From positions 1 to 11,327 of the forward strand of contig CADCQZ010000270.1 in assembly GCA_902803675.1 (NCBI GenBank): 11,327 nt of DNA, read 5' to 3'. A program made the position numbers and the translations under genes. The notes below the pieces were generated by a model that was given only the letters and a program-made list of their open reading frames with translations, did no database searches and was not told the origin of the DNA. This document shows positions 1-5,737 of this stretch, one piece after another (position 1 is the stretch's first letter; each line of letters begins with the position of its first letter). Source of the stretch: an uncultured Eubacteriales bacterium. GTDB taxonomy: Bacteria; Bacillota_A; Clostridia; Christensenellales; Aristaeellaceae.

Positions 1-1
1 A

Positions 2-973
2 GGGCTGATGCTGCTGGATATCTTCGCGGCGGGCCGTCTGCCGGATACTTTGCCCGCGCTGGTGGACCGGCTGCGTCCGGTGATGACGATGCCGGCGCTG
101 ATCCTGACGCTGCTGGCCCTGATAGCCTCCATCCGCTTTCCCCTCACCGGAGAGCACATGGCCAAGCTGGAACGCTACATGCGCCTGTCGGGCAAAGGGG
201 AAAGGAACCGCGCTCTGGAGAGTCAGCTGGAGACCGCGATCGTCAAAAAAAGCCTGAAGCATTTCGGTATCCGGATCGTCATCCACATCCTGCGGCCACT
301 GTACTACCACCGGGTGGTGGGCCGCGACAGGGTGCACATGGATCCGCAGGGCGCCGCGGTGTTCGTATGCAACCACGGGGAGATCTCCGGCCCCGTGACG
401 GCGACGCTGTTCGTGCCGTGGAGCGTACGCCCCTGGGTGACCCATCAGATGGCCGACAGGGACGAGATCGCCGAGTACCTGTATACCACGAACTTTTCCC
501 ACCAGAAATGGATCCCCGAACGGCTGAAAAAAGGCCTGGCCTACCGTTTCGCGGGGCCGATCCTGGCCTGGATGATCGGGTCCCTGGAACCGATCCCGGT
601 CTATATCTCCGATCCCGCCCGGCTGAGAGAGACTTTCCGTGAGACTGTCAGTGCCATGGAGGCGGGGGACAATATCCTGCTGTTCCCGGAAAACTCCGCC
701 ACGTCCGAGGATCACCACTATGTGCGCGAGGGTGTCAGCGACTTCTTTACGGGGTTCGCGATGATCGGCCGATTGTATTACCGCCGGACGGGCCTTGAGT
801 GCCAGTTCATCCCGGTGTACTGCGACAAGAAAAAGCGCACGGTCACCTTTGGTGAAAGCGTGCGCTATGATCCGAACGCTCTGCCGACGGATGAGGCGGA
901 ACGGATCAGTACGGTCCTCAGGGACAGGATCCGCGAGCTGGCCGGCGGGCCGTCATCCGAGCAGGACCGTTAA
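2..973 (+). CDS. MFS (GPH-like) transporter tail fused to PlsC-type acyltransferase, 5'-partial
   Basis: The frame is open to the left edge, so the ATG at 8 is probably internal and the true N-terminus lies outside the window. Counting from that ATG, residues 25-45 form a hydrophobic helix followed by FPLTGEHMAKLERYM. This resembles the last helix and cytoplasmic tail of glycoside-pentoside-hexuronide-type MFS symporters. After a basic linker (about 60-90) comes an acyltransferase domain. Its motif I is NHGEISGP (122-129, His123) and its motif III is LFPENS (around 226). This is the PlsC/LPLAT family, which transfers acyl chains to lysophospholipids or similar alcohols at the membrane. The usual HX4D Asp is Gly here, with Glu at His+2. 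By analogy with LplT-Aas, a lysolipid flippase coupled to reacylation is possible, but that is inference. The gene converges on the PurD-like gene with a 21-base overlap and no room for a terminator. Confidence 0.75.
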   Translation, partial: GLMLLDIFAAGRLPDTLPALVDRLRPVMTMPALILTLLALIASIRFPLTGEHMAKLERYMRLSGKGERNRALESQLETAIVKKSLKHFGIRIVIHILRPLYYHRVVGRDRVHMDPQGAAVFVCNHGEISGPVTATLFVPWSVRPWVTHQMADRDEIAEYLYTTNFSHQKWIPERLKKGLAYRFAGPILAWMIGSLEPIPVYISDPARLRETFRETVSAMEAGDNILLFPENSATSEDHHYVREGVSDFFTGFAMIGRLYYRRTGLECQFIPVYCDKKKRTVTFGESVRYDPNALPTDEAERISTVLRDRIRELAGGPSSEQDR

Positions 974-1723
974 GCATTCCTCCCACGGGATCCCGGGAGC
1001 GGGCAGGGGATCGAACCGTTCAAGGGCCCATCCGTCCCCGTCCCTGAGCACCAGGGTGAGGAACCCATAGTAACCGGCGCTCTCCATCAGTTCAGAGGCC
1101 ATCCGGATCCAATCACCGTCGCCTTCTTCATACAGGAAGGGGACGGTGTTTTTCTGATCCCGGTACAGGCTGATCATCCTGCGCTCCCCCGGGAAGGGCT
1201 CGGCGCAGTACCACTCGTTCCCCGCTCTTGAGATCTCCCGGCGGTTCAGCGCGTTCTTGATCTCACCGCCGCTGCGGAAGACTCTTTCGGCCCCGTCTGG
1301 AGCGAGAAGGACGCAGGGCCAGGCGGTGTTTTTGTCAGCCGCCGATCGGGGATCCGGGAAGGCCCGGGCTTCCGTGATCTTCAAGCCGCGGGCGGAGGCG
1401 GCGCCGCGCAGGGCTTTCAGGTTGATATGGGCAAGAGCCTGAACGGTGGGCCCGATCACGTTGAGGCCCACGGCCCGGGCGTCGTCTGCGGCGCCGCGGG
1501 AAAGGCTGATCCTGTCCAGGAGAAAAACGGCGTCGGCCTGATGGGCCAGGGCGAAGTCCGTCATCTCGTTGATCTGATGGGGATGGATCGGCACGGACCG
1601 GACCGTGTTCCCTTTCCGGCCGTCACCCGGCATCAGATAGACGGGACGGGCGTTTTTCTTTAAAGACAGGGCCTCCAAAAGGGGATGAAAAGCGGGGTCA
1701 TAACCGAACAGGATGGTGCTCAT
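953..1723 (-). CDS. Short, degenerate PurD-like (GAR synthetase-related) ATP-grasp protein
   Basis: The 256-residue protein has the layout of phosphoribosylamine-glycine ligase (PurD) but is much shorter than the usual roughly 420 residues. The N-terminal domain (1-98) ends in NVIGPTVQAL, corresponding to the PurD GPSKxAA region. NLKALRGAASARGLKITEAR (101-120) corresponds to the SKxFAKxFMxRxGIPTA segment. GYYGFLTLVL (218-227) matches the GYxGxLYxGLM strand near the end of the ATP-grasp fold. The normal catalytic features are absent or altered: the GPExPL loop reads LLDRIS, the KADGLAxGKGV nucleotide loop is not recognisable, EFNxRFGDPE reads ERFDPLPAPG, and the C-terminal domain is missing. 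The frame is intact, with a strong AAGGAGG site and a 4-base ATGA overlap with mscS. It therefore looks like a translated divergent paralogue, possibly a pseudoenzyme, rather than debris. Its function is unknown. Confidence 0.6.
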   Translation of the reverse strand: MSTILFGYDPAFHPLLEALSLKKNARPVYLMPGDGRKGNTVRSVPIHPHQINEMTDFALAHQADAVFLLDRISLSRGAADDARAVGLNVIGPTVQALAHINLKALRGAASARGLKITEARAFPDPRSAADKNTAWPCVLLAPDGAERVFRSGGEIKNALNRREISRAGNEWYCAEPFPGERRMISLYRDQKNTVPFLYEEGDGDWIRMASELMESAGYYGFLTLVLRDGDGWALERFDPLPAPGIPWEECLTVLLG

Positions 1724-2532
1724 AAAGCCTCCTTGTCATGCTTGAGGTGCACGTCCATCTGCGGGAACGGGATCACGATGCCGGCGGTCTCCAGGGCCTT
1801 CTTCCCGTTTTCCTGCAGGGAATACATGGTGGTGAGATAGTCGCCCGACCTGCACCACAGCCTCAGAACGATGCTCACCGAGGAGTCTGAGAAGGCGGTC
1901 ATGACCGCGATGGGCGCAGGATCGCTCATGACGGTCGGGCAGTTTTCCGCCAGGCCCAGCAGGATCTCCCTGACTTTCCCGATATCCGCGTCATAGCCGA
2001 TGGGGAAGGTCAGGTCCATCCGCCGTGTCCCCTCCCGGGAATAATTGACGATGGAGGTGTTGACCATCGAGCTGTTGGGCATGAACACGTGCCGGTTGTC
2101 CGGCGTGGTCATATCCGTGTAGAAAGCGCCGATGCCCTTGACCGTGCCGTCGATGCCGTTGACGGAGACGAAATCCCCCACCGCGATGGGCTTGAGTATC
2201 AGCAGCGTCACTCCGCCCACGAGATTGCTCAGCGCGCCCTGCATGGCAAGGCTGACGGCGACACCGGCGGAGGCCACCAGGGTGATCACGCTGGTCAGGG
2301 GGATGCCCATCACGTTGACCGCCGTGAGGATCACGATCACATACAGGATGATCCTGATGATGTTGCTCAGGAAGCTCTTGAGGGTCGGCTCGATCCTGAT
2401 CTTGTCGATGTGCCGCCGGAGGATCTTCTGGAGGCCGTTGATCAGGATGATGCCGATAACAAGTACCATCAGGCCCCAGAGCAGCTTGATGCCCGAGGTC
2501 TTCAGCAGCGTGCCGATATTCTCAAGATCCAT
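1720..2532 (-). CDS. mscS: Small-conductance mechanosensitive channel, MscS family
   Basis: The 270-residue protein, close to the family's core length of about 286, would form a homoheptameric membrane channel that opens under membrane tension and releases solutes during hypo-osmotic shock. Helices lie at about 16-34, 58-78 and 81-115. The third is the Gly/Ala-rich pore helix (ASAGVAVSLAMQGALSNLVG) followed by KPIAVGDFV, the hallmark junction into the cytoplasmic beta domain. MPNSSMVNTSIVNYS matches the conserved middle-domain segment. The ATG at 2532 is preferred over one at 2577: it matches the usual N-terminal length, has an AAAGG-type site just upstream, and overlaps the nth stop by 11 bases. 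The 2577 start would place 56 bases inside nth. It is translationally coupled on both sides, as the third gene of the folT operon. Confidence 0.93.
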   Translation of the reverse strand: MDLENIGTLLKTSGIKLLWGLMVLVIGIILINGLQKILRRHIDKIRIEPTLKSFLSNIIRIILYVIVILTAVNVMGIPLTSVITLVASAGVAVSLAMQGALSNLVGGVTLLILKPIAVGDFVSVNGIDGTVKGIGAFYTDMTTPDNRHVFMPNSSMVNTSIVNYSREGTRRMDLTFPIGYDADIGKVREILLGLAENCPTVMSDPAPIAVMTAFSDSSVSIVLRLWCRSGDYLTTMYSLQENGKKALETAGIVIPFPQMDVHLKHDKEAL

Positions 2533-3199
2533 GTTTGTCCGCCTTTCTTCCGCTCCTGTCGGAGGCTTTCCGGTCACAGCTCAAGTCGCCGTTATAGAAA
2601 GCGCACCAGGGCTTCAGGGTACATGAAACGCAGTCCGGTCTCTGGGAATGGCACACCCGGCGTCCGTGATAGATGAGCCAGTGATGAGCTCTGGACCAGG
2701 TGCTCTTCGGAAAGGCCTCCATCAGCTGCCTCTCCACTTTTTCGGGCGTATCGGCCCGGGCGATGCCCAGACGGTTGGCCACCCGGAACACATGGGTATC
2801 CACGGGGATCGCGTCCTGGCCGAAGGCGAAGGCCAGCACCACGTTGGCGGTCTTGCGCCCCACGCCCGGCAGGCGCGTGAGCTCTTCCATCGTGGAGGGC
2901 ACCTGCCCGGAAAACTCCGATACGATCATGCGGCAGGCGTTCACGATGTTTTCGGCTTTGCTTTTGAAACCGCAGGACCGCACCATCGGGTAGAGGATCT
3001 CCGGGTCGGTCTGCGCCATGGCCTCGACGGTGGGGAACCTTTCAAACACCGCGGGCGTCACCTGGTTGACCCGCGCGTCGGTGCATTGGGCCGAAAGGAT
3101 CGTGGCCACGAGCGTCTCGTAGGGGTTGCTGAAATCCAGCTGCGGGCGGGCGTCGGGATACAGGCGTTCCAGCTCCCTCAGGATCGCTTCATGGCTCAT
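2522..3199 (-). CDS. nth: Endonuclease III (DNA glycosylase/AP lyase)
   Basis: This is a complete 225-residue enzyme of base-excision repair that removes oxidised pyrimidines and cuts abasic sites by beta-elimination. All hallmark features are visible. The helix-hairpin-helix motif is LPGVGRKTANVVL (110-122) with catalytic Lys116. The catalytic Asp134 lies in VDTHVFRV. The 4Fe-4S cluster is C183-x6-C190-x2-C193-x5-C199. A short basic tail of about 25 residues follows the cluster. The start is supported by GAGG nine bases upstream. The gene overlaps the end of the folT-like gene by 11 bases and the start of mscS by 11 bases, so it is co-transcribed and probably translationally coupled. Confidence 0.97.
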   Translation of the reverse strand: MSHEAILRELERLYPDARPQLDFSNPYETLVATILSAQCTDARVNQVTPAVFERFPTVEAMAQTDPEILYPMVRSCGFKSKAENIVNACRMIVSEFSGQVPSTMEELTRLPGVGRKTANVVLAFAFGQDAIPVDTHVFRVANRLGIARADTPEKVERQLMEAFPKSTWSRAHHWLIYHGRRVCHSQRPDCVSCTLKPWCAFYNGDLSCDRKASDRSGRKADKHGS

Positions 3200-4235
3200 C
3201 TCCCTTTGCCTCCTCCCAGATGACTTCCGCTTTGAGCACTTCTCCCGTGCCCTTGTCCGTCACGGCGGTGCCGTGTCCCACACGCGTCAGATACGCTGCC
3301 TTGGCGGCGGGGCTTTTGCTCAGGGCGAATACGTCGTCCCTGCTGACACCGGCCTCGGCCATCAGGGCCTCATCCATGCGGTATAACGTGAATTCGTTCG
3401 TGATCTCCCCGAGCCCGATCCGGGAGAAGGCGCTGTCGATGACGGCCGCGTAAGCCTCATCCTCCGGGACCGCTTTCATCGTGACGGCCCGGTTCACCGC
3501 CTGTCTCTGCGCCGCGGTGTAGGAGGCGCTCAGGGAAGTGTTGTTGTAGTGATACACGTAATAGCCCGCCGCGCAGCCGCAGCCGATGAGGAAGGTCACG
3601 ATCAGGGTCAGGATGCTTTTCCTGTCGAATCGAAGGGCGTCGCTGCCCCATTTGACCAGGCCCAGCCGCCGGGCCGCGGGGATCATCATTTTGAGAAAGA
3701 GCGTCAGCAGCACGGACTCGATCGGGAACATCGCCAGGTTCTTCAGGATGCGCATCAGGTCGAACAGCGCGTAGCTGCGGCCCATCACCATGCTGTAGTA
3801 CAGCCACATCACCGGGGTGTTCAGGATGACGTTGACTCCAAGATCGATGGTGAAGCGGCTCAGGATCACCCGGCGCACCGTGACCCTGACCCGGTACAGG
3901 TACAGGGCGAATACCAGGGAACCGGCCATCTCGATGAAGATGAAAGGAAAGAAATAAGCCCCTTTCGGGAACAGGATCGCTCCCAGGGTGTCGGATACCG
4001 CGGCTCCCAGGAGCGCCACCACCGGCCCGTATACCATGGATCCGAAGGCGTTGGCGAAAAAACCTATATTGATATACAGGTCCGCCGCGATGGGGATGCT
4101 CAGGGATTTGAGAGCGACCCTCAGGGCCACGATCAGGGCGGCGAAGATGAGCATGCGCGTGTCCTTCAGCTCATCGGCCGCGGCCTTCCAGTAAGCCCGT
4201 GAAAAGGGATGGGTGAAACTTTGATCGTTTGTCAT
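3189..4235 (-). CDS. folT: ECF transporter S component, folate (FolT) family, with C-terminal extension
   Basis: The first 190 or so residues are the membrane substrate-binding S component of an energy-coupling-factor vitamin transporter, which works with the shared EcfA/A'/T module (not in this window). Hallmarks are the INIGFFANAFGSMVYGP stretch (55-71), GAAVSDTLGAILFPKGAYFFP (77-97) with Asp82, and the KNLAMFPIESVLL segment (165-177) typical of the folate subfamily. The protein is 348 residues, well over the usual 170-200. An extra helix at 206-229 is followed by a soluble region of about 120 residues rich in Ala and acidic residues, predicted outside the membrane. The start at 4235 has AAGGAGG eight bases upstream. 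It is the first gene of the operon, and the probable tetrahydrofolate riboswitch in its leader supports folate as substrate. Confidence 0.85.
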   Translation of the reverse strand: MTNDQSFTHPFSRAYWKAAADELKDTRMLIFAALIVALRVALKSLSIPIAADLYINIGFFANAFGSMVYGPVVALLGAAVSDTLGAILFPKGAYFFPFIFIEMAGSLVFALYLYRVRVTVRRVILSRFTIDLGVNVILNTPVMWLYYSMVMGRSYALFDLMRILKNLAMFPIESVLLTLFLKMMIPAARRLGLVKWGSDALRFDRKSILTLIVTFLIGCGCAAGYYVYHYNNTSLSASYTAAQRQAVNRAVTMKAVPEDEAYAAVIDSAFSRIGLGEITNEFTLYRMDEALMAEAGVSRDDVFALSKSPAAKAAYLTRVGHGTAVTDKGTGEVLKAEVIWEEAKGDEP

Positions 4236-4243
4236 ACCGGCGA

Positions 4244-4250
4244 CCTCCTT
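4244..4250 (-). promoter_or_regulatory. Ribosome binding site of folT-like gene
   Basis: On the minus strand AAGGAGG lies eight bases before the ATG at 4235. Two CUCC copies further upstream in the leader (4286-4289, which touches the riboswitch P1 strand, and 4279-4282) could pair with its GGAG. A CCGGC just upstream (about 4277-4281) could also pair with the GCCGG next to the start codon. This fits translational control by the riboswitch, which is inference. Confidence 0.7.
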
Positions 4251-4285
4251 GCGGGGATACCCGTCTCAAAAGGCAGCCGGAGCTT

Positions 4286-4389
4286 GGAGCAGCGGGATGC
4301 GCCGGGACGGCGGCGGGCCTATGGTCCCGCGGTGTTCCGCGGCAACTCCCCGTCCGCGGAACATATGACCGTCTCAGCTACTCTGCCTG
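4286..4389 (-). ncRNA. Probable tetrahydrofolate (THF) riboswitch aptamer
   Basis: Read on the minus strand, the leader folds as follows. P1 is GGCAG (4387-4383) with CTGCT (4292-4288). J1/2 is AGTA next to G, giving the AGUAG of known THF aptamers. P2 is GCTGAGACGG (4378-4369) with CCGTCCCGGC (4310-4301), nine pairs of ten. P3 is TGTTCCGCGG (4363-4354) with CCGCGGAACA (4342-4333), ten perfect pairs. An 11-nt loop, ACGGGGAGTTG, closes P3. A further hairpin is GCGGG/CCCGC (4330-4313), and J2/1 is GCATCCCG (4300-4293). The P3 loop, the GCAUCC junction and the AGUAG strand match the THF class as remembered from Ames and co-workers. GGGA in the P3 loop can pair with TCCC in J2/1, as in the known pseudoknot. 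No long T-tract follows, so translational control is favoured. The downstream gene is a FolT-type transporter, as expected. Confidence 0.82.
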
Positions 4390-4405
4390 ATACGAGCGCA
4401 AATCT

Positions 4406-4435
4406 ATTATATCCCGGAGCGGCGGATCATGGCAA
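4406..4435 (-). promoter_or_regulatory. Promoter of the folT-nth-mscS-purD-like operon
   Basis: On the minus strand TTGCCA (4435-4430) and a perfect TATAAT (4411-4406) are separated by 18 bases. Transcription would start near 4399, about 12 bases before the riboswitch. No other convincing promoter was seen within the operon, whose genes all overlap. Confidence 0.8.
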
Positions 4436-4526
4436 GTGAAATCGGCCTCTCGGATGTTCCTGCTCTGGTTTTTTGTTTTGATGAGCCGGAGGGGGACCGC
4501 CCGCGCCCTGTGGGTGCATTGAAACC
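4436..4526. other. Spacer between divergent folT and SRAP promoters
   Basis: About 90 bases separate the -35 elements of two divergent promoters. It holds a T-rich patch (about 4470-4481) and a GC-rich stretch but no gene, and I saw no clear palindromic operator. It is part of the 365-base intergenic region 4236-4600, which otherwise consists of the folT leader and the two promoters. Confidence 0.5.
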
Positions 4527-4554
4527 TTGACAGGCGCCGTGTTTCCGTTATAAT
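4527..4554 (+). promoter_or_regulatory. Consensus promoter of the SRAP gene
   Basis: TTGACA (4527-4532) and TATAAT (4549-4554) are separated by 16 bases, so both hexamers are perfect sigma-A consensus. Transcription would start near 4561, leaving a leader of about 40 bases. The -10 element covers an in-frame ATG at 4553, which excludes that codon as the start of the SRAP gene. Confidence 0.88.
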
Positions 4555-4600
4555 GAGACCGGAAAGAAATTCGGTCGGTCGATATCGGGGGGTGAAGGAA

Positions 4601-5206
4601 ATGTGCGCTCGGTACTATATCGGGGATAATGAGGAACTGAGCGCCATGGTGGCCGCGATGGAGCGTTCGCCCCTTCAGTCCCTGATCCCCCCGGACGCCC
4701 CGGTGGCAAGGAGCGGGGAAGCCGCTCCGGGGTGTGTGGTCCCGGCCCGCGCCGTGACAAGAACGGGAAGACCCGCGGTATTCCCCATGCGGTGGGGATT
4801 CAAAGGACGGTCGCTCCTGATCAACGCGCGCTCGGAGACGGCCGCGGACAAGCCTGCATTCAGCGAGGCTTTCAGGGCCCACCGCTGCGCTCTGCCCGCC
4901 TGCGGGTATTTCGAGTGGGAACACGTGACGGACGCCGCGGGCCGCAGGCGCGCCGGCGATAAATACCTGATCCGCCCCCGGGACACGCGTGTCACATGGC
5001 TGTGCGGCCTCTACCGCCCGGAAAACGGCCTCCCTTCTTTCGTCATCCTCACGAGGGAGCCGGGGGAGAGCGTCCGCTTCATCCATGACCGGATGCCTCT
5101 CATCCTTCCCGATGAAGCCGTGAGATACTGGATCGACCCGACGGCGGACCCTGTGCCCCTTCTCGGCCTGGCCCTGACGGACATGACGTGTGAACGTGTT
5201 TCATGA
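4601..5206 (+). CDS. SRAP-domain protein (YedK/HMCES family), abasic-site crosslinker
   Basis: This complete 201-residue protein belongs to the SRAP family, which protects single-stranded DNA by forming a thiazolidine crosslink between its N-terminal Cys and an abasic site. Met1 must be removed so that Cys2 is exposed, and the protein begins MCARYY at 4601. The other active-site residues are present: Asn75 in INARSET, Glu105 in CGYFEWE and His162 in FIHDRMPLIL. Asn75 and Glu105 fall at the same numbers as I recall for E. coli YedK. The ATG at 4553 is rejected because it overlaps the promoter and would bury Cys2. AAGGA and a G-run lie just upstream of 4601. The gene diverges from the operon containing nth, another enzyme of abasic DNA. 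Confidence 0.96.
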   Translation: MCARYYIGDNEELSAMVAAMERSPLQSLIPPDAPVARSGEAAPGCVVPARAVTRTGRPAVFPMRWGFKGRSLLINARSETAADKPAFSEAFRAHRCALPACGYFEWEHVTDAAGRRRAGDKYLIRPRDTRVTWLCGLYRPENGLPSFVILTREPGESVRFIHDRMPLILPDEAVRYWIDPTADPVPLLGLALTDMTCERVS

Positions 5207-5218
5207 ATACAAAGGCTC

Positions 5219-5233
5219 CGCGCTTTGAGCGCG
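5219..5233. repeat. Short perfect inverted repeat
   Basis: CGCGCT-TTG-AGCGCG is a six-base-pair palindrome with a three-base loop, just after the SRAP stop and 42 bases before the YbjQ start. It lacks a T-tract on the plus strand, so it is not a standard terminator. It could be an operator or a small mRNA hairpin. Confidence 0.4.
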
Positions 5234-5274
5234 TGCCGGTATAGATATCATCAACGACAAGGAGGATCAAAATC

Positions 5275-5586
5275 ATGCTGATCGTCACAACAGATCACGT
5301 CCCGGGGAAGGATATCGAGGTGCTCGGCCTGGTCAAGGGCAGCACCGTGCAGACCGTCAACGCTTTCAGGGATATCGGTGCCGGGTTCAAGACCCTGGTG
5401 GGCGGCGAGCTCAAAAAGTACAACGAGATGATGGCGAACGCCCGTACCCTGGCGACGCAGCGGATGGAAGAAGAGGCGCGGGGCCTCAACGCGGACGCGG
5501 TGGTGGCGGTCCGCTACGCGACATCCGGTATCATGCAGGGCGCGGCCGAGGTCATGGCCTACGGCACAGCTGTTAAATTCAGATAA
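5275..5586 (+). CDS. ybjQ: YbjQ/UPF0145 family protein
   Basis: This complete 103-residue protein matches the small YbjQ family (heavy-metal-binding-domain fold, UPF0145) along its whole length. It starts MLIVTTDHVPGKDI and carries the typical TVNAFRDIGAGFKTLVGGELKKY segment (27-49). ARTLATQRMEEEARGLNADAVVAVRY (56-81) and the closing AYGTAVKF follow. The family forms a compact ring-like oligomer in known structures. Its biochemical role is not settled and metal binding is not shown by any Cys or His cluster here. GGAGG lies nine bases before the ATG. There is a 68-base gap after the SRAP gene with only a weak promoter candidate (TTGAGC 5225-5230, TATCAT 5246-5251, 15-base spacing), so read-through from the SRAP promoter is likely. 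Confidence 0.92.
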   Translation: MLIVTTDHVPGKDIEVLGLVKGSTVQTVNAFRDIGAGFKTLVGGELKKYNEMMANARTLATQRMEEEARGLNADAVVAVRYATSGIMQGAAEVMAYGTAVKFR

Positions 5587-5657
5587 ACTCTTTGTTACAA
5601 AAACATTAAATCGCATGACAACGCCTGAGAGGACGGTGCTGAAAGCCGTGCTGTGCC

Positions 5658-5687
5658 TTGACCGAAGGTGCCGCCCGGGAGTATAAT
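5658..5687 (+). promoter_or_regulatory. Promoter of serine protease copies 1 and 2
   Basis: TTGACC (5658-5663) and TATAAT (5682-5687) are separated by 18 bases. The transcript would begin near 5694, giving a leader of about 44 bases to the ATG at 5738. The rest of 5587-5657 shows no clear terminator for the gene before it. Confidence 0.78.
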
Positions 5688-5737
5688 TCGAAAGAAGGAG
5701 CATAGTTCGTCGCACGCATCAGCGAGGGGGGGATAGC

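Noticed and set aside
2533..2577. Longer start at 2577 for the MscS protein
   Set aside because: The added 15 residues lie inside nth and look non-membrane; the ATG at 2532 has a ribosome site and gives the usual family N-terminus.
2089..2676. Long open frames opposite the mscS gene
   Set aside because: They are antisense to a clear MscS protein, with biased composition (runs of Asp, His, Ala), typical of GC-rich shadow frames.
3549..4202. 217-residue open frame antisense to the folT-like gene
   Set aside because: It has no ribosome site, is very rich in Gln, Asp and His, and resembles nothing; it mirrors the codons of the membrane protein gene.
4369..4378. CTGAGA in the folT leader as part of a TPP riboswitch
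   Set aside because: The other conserved TPP segments (GGGGUGC before, ACCUGAU and GGAUAAU after) are absent, while the whole region fits the THF riboswitch fold.
4553..4600. Upstream ATG at 4553 for the SRAP gene
   Set aside because: It lies in the -10 element and would bury the catalytic Cys that must follow Met1.
5235..5247. Catalytic Asp before the Ser in the proteases (D-T-x-x-G) as evidence of trypsin-like Arg specificity
   Set aside because: The coordinates given are only a placeholder near the cluster; the Asp-Thr pair is shared by all three copies and by Bacillus glutamyl endopeptidases, so it does not indicate Arg specificity.
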